The notes below the pieces were generated by a model. The model was not told the origin of the DNA, searched no databases, and was given only the letters and a program-made list of their open reading frames with translations. A stretch of 64,000 bases of DNA from Shewanella sp. c952 (GTDB lineage: Bacteria > Pseudomonadota > Gammaproteobacteria > Enterobacterales > Shewanellaceae): the NCBI RefSeq assembly GCF_019654975.1, contig NZ_BPEW01000004.1:142520-206519 (forward strand), written 5' to 3'. Positions 8,167 through 15,978 of the stretch are shown here, piece after piece (position 1 is the stretch's first letter; every line of letters starts with the position of its first letter). The translations under genes were made by a program, and so were the position numbers.

Positions 8167-9698
8167 AAAGTAATCAGAGCCTGATCAGAAAGTCACATTT
8201 TCTCGGTACCAAGATTAGAAATCTGCGTAAGAGAAACCACCTTACAATGGAAGATCTTTCAGCCCGCTGTGTGCGTGTCGATCCTGAGTCAGCCCCCTCT
8301 GTATCTTACCTTTCGATGATTGAACGGGGTAAACGAGTCCCTAGTGCTGGGATGCTAGCGGTGATTGCCGCAGTGTTTCAAAAAGAGGTTGATTGGTTTC
8401 TCGATGACGTTCCTGAAGACAACGCAATAACACCAGAAAAAGGTCGACGCGGTGGTATAAGTGGCATGGCTTTAGAGCCGAGTTTTCTGTTTTCGAGTGA
8501 TATTTTACAGATTGCCATCCCCGAAATGCTATCACAAACAGGAACTACCGGTCGTGAATTTGCCCATTTATTGATCCGCGCACACCAAGAACATCATCAA
8601 AACCACTTCCCAGATCTTGAGCGCGCAGCTGAAGAAGTTGGTCAAAAACGGCTTCCTTTGGCATTAGATGACTTAAAAGATATTGCCAAATCCCTTGGGT
8701 TAAAACTGAAATGGGTCGATAGAACCCCGCAAGAAGTAGAAGATGAGATGGGGGTCAATACTGCCCATGTGGTGACTTCGTTCTTTGAGCCGCCATCAAC
8801 TATCTATCTCAACAAGATGCTCAAGTCGTTCCCAACAAGGCTTAAATATGACCTTGCGGTACATATTGGTCACTGCGTTTTACACAATAAAGACGGTTTA
8901 AAGTGCGTGTTAACAGCCGGAAGAAGACATACCGCGGCCCACGATGAGTTAACAACTCCTGCATCATCGACTTTGAATGCCCAAGATATTTTGCATGCAT
9001 GGCGTGATTTCGAGTCTAGTTTCTTTGCTGGTGCATTGCTTTGTCCAAAAGTGCCCTTCAGACAATTACTAGACAGACACGGCTATGAGATAAACGTCAA
9101 CAAAGCGGTTGGTGTGTCGGCATCAGTTGCAATGCGCCGAATGACCGTCGTTTCTCCCTACCCGCATTGGCATTACTTTGATGCCTACGCACCTGGCAAA
9201 TTGAAAGCGGTTTATCGCGGTAACGGCATTCCTCTGCCTTGGGGCAATATGCGGGTGGTAGAAGATCCTTGCCAGCATTGGGCCGTATTTAGAATGATCA
9301 ACGAACCCAAAGTTGGTACCTCAGCTCAAATATCAATTCTCGAGGTTGCTGAAGAGCCACGGATCTACTGCTGTGAGTCAGTAAAGGTAGAAGATATGGC
9401 GGGAAACAATCACGTGCTTTGCGCAGGAATCGATCTCAATCCTGCTATTGATGCCCAAGGTGGTGATTCTGCGTCTATTGCCACAGAGCTGAAACAGATC
9501 TGTGCCGAAAATAGTGGCTCAGTAGAAATGCCAACGCATATTAAGAAAAACCTATTAAGCGTGGCAAAAATCCTTAACATTAATTGGATAGAACGCGGTA
9601 TTGACAATGAAGCGCGGCTTATTTGCTCTAGAGGCGCCGTGTGCCCAAGACAACCAAGTTGCTATAAAGCCGGTAAAGCCCTTTGTGACGCAGAGTAG
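8163..9698 (+). CDS. XRE-family regulator with degenerate ImmA-like domain (DUF3612 type)
   Basis: This 511-residue protein begins with a helix-turn-helix of the XRE/HTH_3 type (about residues 12-80, including SYLSMIERGKRVPS). A middle region resembles the IrrE/ImmA domain, but at the metalloprotease site AHExxH reads AVHIGH (residues 232-237). Both the first His and the catalytic Glu are replaced, so it should not be a protease. The aromatic-rich segment near 330-365 (PYPHWHYFDAYAPGKL) recalls the DUF3612 proteins of Vibrio and Shewanella. The C-terminus has cysteines at 488, 494, 500 and 508, reminiscent of the cysteine cluster ending RamB/PrpR/ScfR regulators. It is probably a metabolite-sensing transcription factor. 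Targets are unknown; the divergent gene at 7494 and its own promoter are candidates. No ribosome site is seen before ATG 8163. Confidence 0.8.
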   Translation: MKSNQSLIRKSHFLGTKIRNLRKRNHLTMEDLSARCVRVDPESAPSVSYLSMIERGKRVPSAGMLAVIAAVFQKEVDWFLDDVPEDNAITPEKGRRGGISGMALEPSFLFSSDILQIAIPEMLSQTGTTGREFAHLLIRAHQEHHQNHFPDLERAAEEVGQKRLPLALDDLKDIAKSLGLKLKWVDRTPQEVEDEMGVNTAHVVTSFFEPPSTIYLNKMLKSFPTRLKYDLAVHIGHCVLHNKDGLKCVLTAGRRHTAAHDELTTPASSTLNAQDILHAWRDFESSFFAGALLCPKVPFRQLLDRHGYEINVNKAVGVSASVAMRRMTVVSPYPHWHYFDAYAPGKLKAVYRGNGIPLPWGNMRVVEDPCQHWAVFRMINEPKVGTSAQISILEVAEEPRIYCCESVKVEDMAGNNHVLCAGIDLNPAIDAQGGDSASIATELKQICAENSGSVEMPTHIKKNLLSVAKILNINWIERGIDNEARLICSRGAVCPRQPSCYKAGKALCDAE

Positions 9699-9699
9699 C

Positions 9700-10065
9700 T
9701 TAACGATTAAGTATGCCCATTGCAGTTGCATGCACAATGATGCACTGCTCTGAATAGCCAAATTCAATTGCCAGCGTATCGTCGATAATCATATCAGCAA
9801 GTAAGACGGTACCGGCAATTTTTTGCTTAGCTTGCTCAATTGCCATCAAAGTCGACACGCCTTCATCGATAGGCAGTAAATATAAAAACTGTGTTTGACA
9901 GCTTTTACCTACGACAGCACCTAATTCAACAAGATCTACAGACTGAGTTACACCACGATATGTCTCAGAGGTAAATGAACCGTGATTTGCAATGTTACAA
10001 CCAGTCAAGATTGAAAAGCACATAAAAACAAAAACTTGTATTTTCATCATTTTAGTCATCGACAC
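9700..10065 (-). CDS. Small TRL-like lipoprotein
   Basis: This 121-residue protein has an N-terminal signal ending in ILTGC, a good lipobox. The mature part has a pattern seen in TRL-like small lipoproteins: a GKSCQTQFLYLLPIDEG segment, an Ala/Lys-rich helix and a final QCIIVHATAMGI strand. That assignment is tentative and says nothing of function. Its stop codon is 2 bp from the stop of the convergent XRE/DUF3612 gene, with no terminator between, so the two transcripts would overlap. It is divergent from the sugar transporter leader and could share control with it through the ATACGTAT site at 10109. Confidence 0.55.
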   Translation of the reverse strand: MSMTKMMKIQVFVFMCFSILTGCNIANHGSFTSETYRGVTQSVDLVELGAVVGKSCQTQFLYLLPIDEGVSTLMAIEQAKQKIAGTVLLADMIIDDTLAIEFGYSEQCIIVHATAMGILNR

Positions 10066-10108
10066 AATTCCGTTAAATGTAAGTGTTGTTATTGTTAAAT
10101 ATACAGCA

Positions 10109-10122
10109 TGAATACGTATGTA
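10109..10122. promoter_or_regulatory. LacI-type operator before the sugar transporter
   Basis: TGAATACGTATGTA is centred on CG and shares the 12-mer TGAATACGTATG with the site before the GH97 gene. It extends into a second dyad, GAATAC-GTAT-GTATTC (10110-10125). I saw the 12-mer only at these two places, both in the alpha-glucan locus. Confidence 0.5.
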
Positions 10123-10155
10123 TTCTGTTGTGCCAAAATCAAGCTCAAGGGTAAC

Positions 10156-10251
10156 ATGGCTACCTACTTTTATTCATGCTCTGCTTGTGGTGTGGTCGGT
10201 AAAAGTATGGTCGTTTCTAACGGTTTGGCCGTTAGTTTTACCACTCGATAA
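10156..10251 (+). CDS. Possible 31-residue leader peptide
   Basis: A short ORF begins at ATG 10156, five bases after AAGG, and ends at TAA 10249-10251. It would encode a peptide starting MATYFYSCSACGVVG and ending SFTTR, with a CxxC pair. It lies in the leader of the transporter gene, and its second half overlaps the 10198-10242 hairpin, so translation would melt that structure. There is no homology evidence and chance ORFs of this size are common; it is listed only because of the ribosome site and context. Confidence 0.25.
   Translation: MATYFYSCSACGVVGKSMVVSNGLAVSFTTR
10198..10242 (+). other. Nested RNA hairpin in transporter leader
   Basis: An outer stem GGTAAAA (10198-10204) / TTTTACC (10236-10242) encloses an inner stem CTAACGG (10217-10223) / CCGTTAG (10229-10235) with a 5-nt loop. 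The two right-hand arms are adjacent, giving 14 paired bases with a 12-nt bulge on the left. Confidence 0.5.
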
Positions 10252-10309
10252 CAAGCTTTAGCCCAACAACGCAAACACGTTTGGTTATCGCTTGATTAGC
10301 ATAGGTATA

Positions 10310-10352
10310 GGGTAACGGCCAGCAGAGGTCGCTAGTTGTTACCCATTTTTTT
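10310..10352 (+). terminator. Terminator-like hairpin inside the transporter leader (candidate attenuator)
   Basis: GGGTAAC (10310-10316) pairs with GTTACCC (10338-10344), followed by A and seven Ts (10346-10352), 48 bp before the transporter ATG. A second GGGTAAC occurs at 10149-10155, next to the small ORF start. It could compete for the same GTTACCC arm. Confidence 0.45.
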
Positions 10353-10400
10353 AAAGATTCGACCAACAATAATAATTCTAACACCGAAAAGGTCTGGTTA

Positions 10401-11957
10401 ATGTCTGAGAACAACCCTCAACAACAAAAGCCACAGCTCAGCTTCTGGCAAATATTTAATATGTGTTTTGGATTTTTGGGCATTCAATTTGGCTTTGCAC
10501 TGCAAAATGCCAATGTAAGCCGAATATTCCAAACCCTTGGCGCATCGATTGATGATATCCCAATTCTGTGGATTGCCGCGCCTTTAACCGGACTCATTGT
10601 ACAGCCTATCATCGGTTACCTGAGTGATAACACCTGGGGAAGATGGGGAAGAAGGCGACCATTCTTCGTGCTTGGTGCGGTTTGTACGACCTTAGCGCTT
10701 TTTGTTATGCCCCACTCGCCTGCTCTATGGATCGCTGCTGGCATGCTATGGATTATGGATGCATCGATTAACATCGCTATGGAACCATTTAGAGCATTTG
10801 TTGGCGATAACCTGCCCAATAAGCAACGCACTCTTGGTTATGCGATGCAAAGCTTCTTTATTGGTATTGGCGCAGTCATCGCATCAGCGCTACCCTATAT
10901 TTTAAGTAATTATTTTGATGTGAGTAATACTGCGCCCGCTGGTGAGATTGCTGATTCAGTACGTTACGCTTTCTATTTTGGCGGTGCTGTTCTTTTCCTT
11001 GCTGTAATGTGGACCGTCATTTCAACAAAAGAGTACTCACCTGAAGAGTTAGCTGAATTTGAAAAGCACACTGACGAAAGTCCGATTCAAACAACGGGTC
11101 AACGTAGCGCAACACAGTACCGAAACGGAAGTATCCTCTGGGCAAGTATAGGTAGCATTTTTACTGCCACTATTTGGTTGTGTGAATGGGATAAGCAGCT
11201 ATTTATTCTCAGTATCGGAATATTAAGTTTTGGTCCATTGCAGCTATACTGTGCAACCAAATTAAACCAACTAAAGCGTCATGCTGAAACAACAGAACAG
11301 TTAAGTACAAACCGTGAAAAGCAGAGCTTAATCTTTTGCGTGGTCGATGACCTATTCAATATGCCCAAAGCGATGCATCAACTCGCTTTAGTGCAATTTT
11401 TCTCATGGTTTGCACTATTTGCCATGTGGATCTATACCACAGCAGCCGTGACTGACTATCACTATGGTAGCCAAGATGTATTATCAAAAGCTTATAACGA
11501 TGGTGCTGACTGGGTCGGTTTACTCTTTGCAGTTTATAACGGTTTTGCAGCAATCGCGGCCATTTTCATCCCTATTCTCGCGAAAAAACTGGGTTTAAAA
11601 GTGACTCACTGCATCAACCTGTTCTGTGGTGGTCTCGGCCTTATTAGTTTTAAGTTCATCAGCGATCCCACCTTATTATGGCTGCCAATGATAGGCATAG
11701 GTATCGCTTGGGCTTCAATACTCTCTGTCCCATACGCCCTGCTCGCAAATACATTACCAGCAAAGAAAATGGGCGTTTACATGGGAATATTTAACTTCTT
11801 TATCGTCATTCCACAATTATTGGCAGCAAGTGTGCTTGGTCTTATCGTCAGAGTGCTTTTCGATGGCCAGCCGATTTACGCACTGATCACCGGTGGCGCG
11901 CTAATGATGGTAGCAGGTATAGCTGTGTTAAGAGTCAATGTCGACAATAGCCAGTGA
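10401..11957 (+). CDS. MFS / GPH-family sugar transporter (probable maltose/maltodextrin or glucose symporter)
   Basis: This 518-residue polytopic protein has about 12 membrane segments. The N-terminal half has hallmarks of the GPH sucrose/maltose transporter group: NMCFGFLGIQFGFALQNAN in TM1, the cytoplasmic loop GYLSDNTWGRWGRRRPF, and a charged insert between TM6 and TM7 (about 215-310). In this group the carrier moves disaccharides or glucose with H+ or Na+ across the inner membrane. Its position between the GH97 and GH15 glucosidases supports uptake of maltodextrin breakdown products, which is inference. The coding region is followed 93 bp later by the glucoamylase, probably in one transcript. 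The leader is unusually long and structured. Confidence 0.85.
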   Translation: MSENNPQQQKPQLSFWQIFNMCFGFLGIQFGFALQNANVSRIFQTLGASIDDIPILWIAAPLTGLIVQPIIGYLSDNTWGRWGRRRPFFVLGAVCTTLALFVMPHSPALWIAAGMLWIMDASINIAMEPFRAFVGDNLPNKQRTLGYAMQSFFIGIGAVIASALPYILSNYFDVSNTAPAGEIADSVRYAFYFGGAVLFLAVMWTVISTKEYSPEELAEFEKHTDESPIQTTGQRSATQYRNGSILWASIGSIFTATIWLCEWDKQLFILSIGILSFGPLQLYCATKLNQLKRHAETTEQLSTNREKQSLIFCVVDDLFNMPKAMHQLALVQFFSWFALFAMWIYTTAAVTDYHYGSQDVLSKAYNDGADWVGLLFAVYNGFAAIAAIFIPILAKKLGLKVTHCINLFCGGLGLISFKFISDPTLLWLPMIGIGIAWASILSVPYALLANTLPAKKMGVYMGIFNFFIVIPQLLAASVLGLIVRVLFDGQPIYALITGGALMMVAGIAVLRVNVDNSQ

Positions 11958-12050
11958 TCCTTGCTGAAAATCAAACTCGCAAAAAGCGTTAACAATACAC
12001 TTTGTGTTTTACGCAAAATAAATAAAAAAGCATCATATTTGGGGAAGCAA

Positions 12051-14609
12051 ATGGTAGGTCCAATCACATTAAAACAAACAGTACTTACCGCCGCAGTGAG
12101 TATGGCGCTGTTACTAGCCGGCTGTAACAATCAACATACAGAAAGTAATACTGAAAATAGTACCGCAAAAAGTACTGAGCTAAATTCTGTTAAAAGTGAA
12201 ACAACACAACTTAGCACTGGTAATCAGCGAAACTCTATTGCACCGGGAATTCCTGGAAGCGACCCAACATGGGCTTTTGCAGGAAAAACCGGCATTGGCA
12301 CCTCTTATGAGCCCTATACAGACGGCAGTTATCAAGATAGCGCTGAAAACCCTATCAGTCGGGTTTGGTTCTCGCTTGCCCAAGGTATTATCACTGAAAC
12401 CATGTTTGGTCTAATCCACAACGCACAACTGAAAGAGATGCAATTTGTTGTAACCGGTGACGGTTTTGTTGATACAGAAAAAGATGATACTGAACACTCT
12501 ATCGAGTATTTACACACTGATGAGTTCGGTAGACCACTATCACTTGCCTATAAGCTTATTAATAAAGATAAAGGCGGCAAATACCAAATAGAAAAACATA
12601 TTTTTACTGATCCTGACCGCGATACACTAATGATGAAGGTGGTCTTTACTGCATTTGAATCCGGGATCACCCCATACCTAATGGTTAACCCGCATATCGA
12701 CAATAGTGGTGCAAACGATATTGCTCGGTATGACACTGCTAATAAAGTGTTTACCGTAAACACCACAGATAAAAACAGCAGTGTCATGAGTGTTAAATCA
12801 AGTGTTGATTTTAGCCAAGCAAGTGTTGGCTTTGTTGGCATCTCTGATGGATTAACCGATCTAAAAAATAACGGTGATATGAACTGGCAGTACAGCGCAA
12901 CCTCCGATGAAAACCAAGGAGGAAATGTCGTGCTCACTGCCCAGTACCCGAGCCCAATAGTAAAAGCCGGCGAGCAACAAGCTAAGATAAGTTTTGATCT
13001 CGTCATCGGTTTTGGCAGCGATAAGCAAATCAGTTTAGCTAATACAGACGCGACCCTAGCAGCAGGCAGTGACAAAGTACTCGCAGCCTTTAACGGTGAA
13101 GGAGAAGCATTGGGTTGGCAAGATTATCTAAGCTCACTCGATGCATTAAATAACATGGTTAATACCACTACTGATAATGGCAAGTTGTTATACGCCAGTG
13201 CATTAGTGTTAAAAGCGCAAGAAGACAAGACCCATGCTGGCGCGTTAATCGCCTCACTTTCTAATCCATGGGGAGATACGGTTTCTGCAAAAGTTGGCAG
13301 TACCGGCTACAAAGCCGTTTGGCCACGGGACTTTTATCAATGCGCGATGGCCTTTCTAGCAATGGGCGACAGCCAAACGCCAAAAACAGCGTTTGAGTAT
13401 TTAGAGAAAGTTCAGGTAACTGAAAATACTCCGGGTTATACCGGGACACCAGGTTGGTTTTTACAGAAAACCCATGTAGATGGACAGATTGAATGGGTCG
13501 GTGTGCAGTTAGATCAGACTGCAATGCCTATCATGCTCGGCTGGAAGTTATGGCAAGCTGGGGTATTAAGCGATACTGAAATAAGCCATTGGTATAAAAA
13601 GATGCTCAAACCTGCCGCAGAGTTTTTGGTCAATGGTGGTGAAGTTAACTTAGATTGGAATCACACCAATATAACACCACTAAAAACTCAGCAAGAACGC
13701 TGGGAGGAGCAGCAAGGTTACTCACCTTCAACCACCGCCGCAGTAATATCAGGTCTAATCAGCGCCAGTGATATAGCAGATCATACAGGCGATGAAAAAG
13801 CGGCCAAACGTTATTTAAACACCGCCAAAATGATGCAGAGTAAAATAGCAAAACTAATGGTGACCACAAGTGGGTTACTGGCAGCATCAAGCCGCTCTAA
13901 TAGTGATTCAAACCAAACTGAAACCCTACCCTATTTTGTGCGTTTAGCGCCAAACGGCGAACCAAACCTTGACACTAAGCTCGGTGACAACAATGGTAGA
14001 GATGGCCTTGATCAACGCCTTATTCTAGACGGAGGTTTTTTGGAACTGGTTCGCTACGGCGTTACTAATGCAAATGACAAGACAGTGAGTAATACAGTTG
14101 CACTGATAGACGATGAAAAACTAGAGCATAACTTAAGAGTTAAATACCAGTTTAAAGCTAAAGATGGGTCACTTATTCCAGGCTTTAGACGTTACGGTAA
14201 TGATGGTTACGGTGAAGATGAAGTCAACGGTGACAGCTACGCTGAGAAAGGTCAAAACAGTGCCGGGCAACGAGGTCGTGTTTGGCCATTTTTTACCGGA
14301 GAACGTGGCCATTTTGAGCTTGCTAAAGCCCTTAAGAGCAACAGTCTTGATAGTGACTCCCATCAAAAGCTAATCAATACCTATGTGCAAGGAATGGAAA
14401 CTTTTGCCAATGAAGGGTTAATGCTACCGGAACAAGTATGGGACGGCGTTGGCAACCCTACGCGTTACCAGTATAAGCCAGCTCAAGGCACTAACTCTGC
14501 CACACCACTTGCTTGGACTCACGCAGAATACATTAAGCTGGTACGCTCAATGTCAGATAAAAAGGTATGGGATAATTACTCAATTGTCACTGACAAACTC
14601 AAGCAGTAG
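12051..14609 (+). CDS. GH15 glucoamylase (glucan 1,4-alpha-glucosidase), lipoprotein
   Basis: The start is set at ATG 12051, because GGGGAAG lies just before it and a signal with lipobox LLAGC follows; the open frame extends 30 codons upstream only through a TTG. The product is 852 residues, probably anchored to a membrane by Cys. A beta-sandwich of the glucodextranase N-domain type (about 60-330) precedes the (alpha/alpha)6 barrel. GH15 landmarks are visible: KAVWPRDFYQ, the ERWEEQQGYSPST segment with the general acid at E552/E553, and LPEQVWDG with the catalytic base E794. The enzyme releases beta-glucose from alpha-1,4-glucan ends. It closes the alpha-glucan locus and ends at a strong terminator. 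It is comparable to bacterial genes called cga. Confidence 0.9.
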   Translation: MVGPITLKQTVLTAAVSMALLLAGCNNQHTESNTENSTAKSTELNSVKSETTQLSTGNQRNSIAPGIPGSDPTWAFAGKTGIGTSYEPYTDGSYQDSAENPISRVWFSLAQGIITETMFGLIHNAQLKEMQFVVTGDGFVDTEKDDTEHSIEYLHTDEFGRPLSLAYKLINKDKGGKYQIEKHIFTDPDRDTLMMKVVFTAFESGITPYLMVNPHIDNSGANDIARYDTANKVFTVNTTDKNSSVMSVKSSVDFSQASVGFVGISDGLTDLKNNGDMNWQYSATSDENQGGNVVLTAQYPSPIVKAGEQQAKISFDLVIGFGSDKQISLANTDATLAAGSDKVLAAFNGEGEALGWQDYLSSLDALNNMVNTTTDNGKLLYASALVLKAQEDKTHAGALIASLSNPWGDTVSAKVGSTGYKAVWPRDFYQCAMAFLAMGDSQTPKTAFEYLEKVQVTENTPGYTGTPGWFLQKTHVDGQIEWVGVQLDQTAMPIMLGWKLWQAGVLSDTEISHWYKKMLKPAAEFLVNGGEVNLDWNHTNITPLKTQQERWEEQQGYSPSTTAAVISGLISASDIADHTGDEKAAKRYLNTAKMMQSKIAKLMVTTSGLLAASSRSNSDSNQTETLPYFVRLAPNGEPNLDTKLGDNNGRDGLDQRLILDGGFLELVRYGVTNANDKTVSNTVALIDDEKLEHNLRVKYQFKAKDGSLIPGFRRYGNDGYGEDEVNGDSYAEKGQNSAGQRGRVWPFFTGERGHFELAKALKSNSLDSDSHQKLINTYVQGMETFANEGLMLPEQVWDGVGNPTRYQYKPAQGTNSATPLAWTHAEYIKLVRSMSDKKVWDNYSIVTDKLKQ

Positions 14610-14636
14610 GCGGTTTAAATAAGTACAAAAAAGGTA

Positions 14637-14669
14637 AGCCCGTTAGCATCAAGCTAGCGGGCTTTTTTA
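14637..14669 (+). terminator. Intrinsic terminator after glucoamylase
   Basis: An 11-bp stem AGCCCGTTAGC / GCTAGCGGGCT (one G-U pair) with a 5-nt loop is followed by six Ts. Confidence 0.85.
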
Positions 14670-14713
14670 TCGATACTTAAACGAGCTTATTGGCAGCTAT
14701 AAGCTAATTGTAT

Positions 14714-15259
14714 CTATAAGCTTAGTGAATCTCTTTCATGCTTAAGCAAGCCATATTGGAACTCACTTCCCCACGCGCCTTTAAAGAATATATTATTGAT
14801 AAAATGGGCTTCTCGGCGAAACCCTACTCTTTCTAATAATTGATAGGAGGGGTGATTGTCGCAGTCAGTAGTCGCAATTATTCGGTGCTTTTTCATATCA
14901 TTAAAAAGATAATCAATAAATGCATTCAACGCTTTGGTGGCAATCCCTTTACCTTGATGCTCCGGCGCTAAAGTAAAGCCCACTTCAACTTGCTCAGCAT
15001 CAATAAAATGGATTGCAAAATCACCTAACAAGTTATTGCTGTGGGTTGCAACAATTGCAAGTTGGAACCATTGCCCTACTTCACCAAATTGATGCCCCTG
15101 CATCGATTCATACAAGCTATTGGCTTTTTCTATTGAGTAATCATTCCAGCTTTGGTATTGAGCAACCGCTTCCATCGCTCGATAACGCGCAAAAGTCTCT
15201 AGGTCGACAAGTTCAAACTCACGAATAGTTAAATCATCTACGGTAAATATCTTCGACAT
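14714..15259 (-). CDS. GNAT N-acetyltransferase, RimJ/RimL type
   Basis: This 181-residue protein has the fold pattern of RimJ/RimL-like GNATs: an N-terminal strand LTIREFELVD, a central VEVGFTLAPEHQGKGIATKAL acetyl-CoA loop (Q/R-x-x-G-x-G/A form), and the C-terminal motif NHPSYQLLERVGFRREA. These enzymes transfer acetyl from acetyl-CoA to amino groups of protein N-termini or small molecules; the substrate here is unknown. Its ATG (15257-15259) is 2 bp past the stop of the upstream GNAT gene, so the two form a tight operon. The two proteins share the family but are not close copies. Confidence 0.85.
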   Translation of the reverse strand: MSKIFTVDDLTIREFELVDLETFARYRAMEAVAQYQSWNDYSIEKANSLYESMQGHQFGEVGQWFQLAIVATHSNNLLGDFAIHFIDAEQVEVGFTLAPEHQGKGIATKALNAFIDYLFNDMKKHRIIATTDCDNHPSYQLLERVGFRREAHFINNIFFKGAWGSEFQYGLLKHERDSLSL

Positions 15260-15261
15260 TG

Positions 15262-15777
15262 TTATGACTCTACTGTTAATTTATACAAACGACTCTCTTC
15301 ATCGTAAGCAGCCAATTTTTCAATTTTATCAAATACAAAGCCCAGCCGCTCTAGTGTCTTTATCGAAGCCTCATTATCCATAGAAGTCACTGCAATAAAT
15401 TCCTTTGCCTTAAGAATAGTCTCACCATAGTCGAGTACCGCTTTTACCGCTTCTTGGGCATATCCTTTAGACCAAAAGGCTTTTGCAAAAGCATAACCTA
15501 GTTCGAAATCATCGCGATAATCGCGGCGTATTAAGCCACAGATCCCTATAGGAACTTCGCCTTCTCGCAATGAAACCAAGTACATACCATAGCCGTTCTC
15601 ATGATAACTTTTAGTGAAACTGTCATCGATATACTTTACCGCTTGCTCAAAGCTATGCACTTGCTTATCCGCAATCCCCTCGATAAAACTTGGTTCATTA
15701 AGCAAAGACAGAATAAAGTTCGCATCGGCAGCAGTAACCTGTCTAATTGTTAGCCGTTCACTGGTCATTAAAGCCAT
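15262..15777 (-). CDS. GNAT N-acetyltransferase
   Basis: The start is placed at ATG 15777 (protein begins MALMTSERLTIRQ), because AAGGA lies at the right distance. The frame is open 14 codons further upstream, but those codons run into the end of a repeat element. The product is 171 residues. GNAT landmarks are FELGYAFAKAFWSKGYAQEAV for the acetyl-CoA loop and DNEASIKTLERLGFVFD near the C-terminus. The substrate is unknown. It is the first gene of a two-GNAT operon. Its promoter must lie in or beside the truncated MITE-like repeat that begins 17 bp upstream. Confidence 0.85.
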   Translation of the reverse strand: MALMTSERLTIRQVTAADANFILSLLNEPSFIEGIADKQVHSFEQAVKYIDDSFTKSYHENGYGMYLVSLREGEVPIGICGLIRRDYRDDFELGYAFAKAFWSKGYAQEAVKAVLDYGETILKAKEFIAVTSMDNEASIKTLERLGFVFDKIEKLAAYDEESRLYKLTVES

Positions 15778-15793
15778 ATAATTCCTTTTAATA

Positions 15794-15902
15794 TATACCC
15801 GTGCTACCTGAAGGTGCACGATTCAGTGGGAATTTAATGGACTTTAATCACGGCATTGATTGCCACGAATGGTCGTTCCCTTGGTAAAATCAATAACACT
15901 GA
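15794..15902 (-). repeat. MITE-like repeat, truncated copy A
   Basis: From TATACCC (15794) through CAATAACACTGA this stretch is clearly similar, with substitutions, to the reverse complement of the element at 60053-60217. Shared blocks include ATTCAGTGGGAATTTAA, TTAATCACGG, ATTGATTGCCAC and AAAATCAATAACACTGA. The remaining 57 bp of the element and its second terminal repeat are missing here, so this is a decayed or truncated copy in the opposite orientation. Confidence 0.75.
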
Positions 15903-15978
15903 GTAAAACCCATGCTTTTTGTATAAGAAACGCCAATCGCAGAAGTCTTTGTTCGACTCCACTCCGTTGTTGCGCTGA

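Larger units (their letters stand above)
10066..10400. other. 335-bp intergenic region: operator, structured leader, possible small ORF
   Basis: The region lies between the divergent TRL-like lipoprotein and the sugar transporter. It holds a LacI-type near-palindrome (10109-10122), a possible 31-codon ORF (10156-10251), a long nested hairpin (10198-10242) and a terminator-like hairpin with seven Ts (10310-10352) only 48 bp before the transporter start. Each is listed separately. Confidence 0.6.

Noticed and set aside
11961..12050. Extended N-terminus of the glucoamylase from TTG 11961
   Set aside because: The 30 added residues come before a perfect lipoprotein signal, and GGGGAAG lies directly before ATG 12051, so the later start is preferred.
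12548..13075. 175-codon minus-strand ORF inside the glucoamylase gene
   Set aside because: Antisense shadow of an intact GH15 gene; its hydrophobic look follows from the complementary codons.
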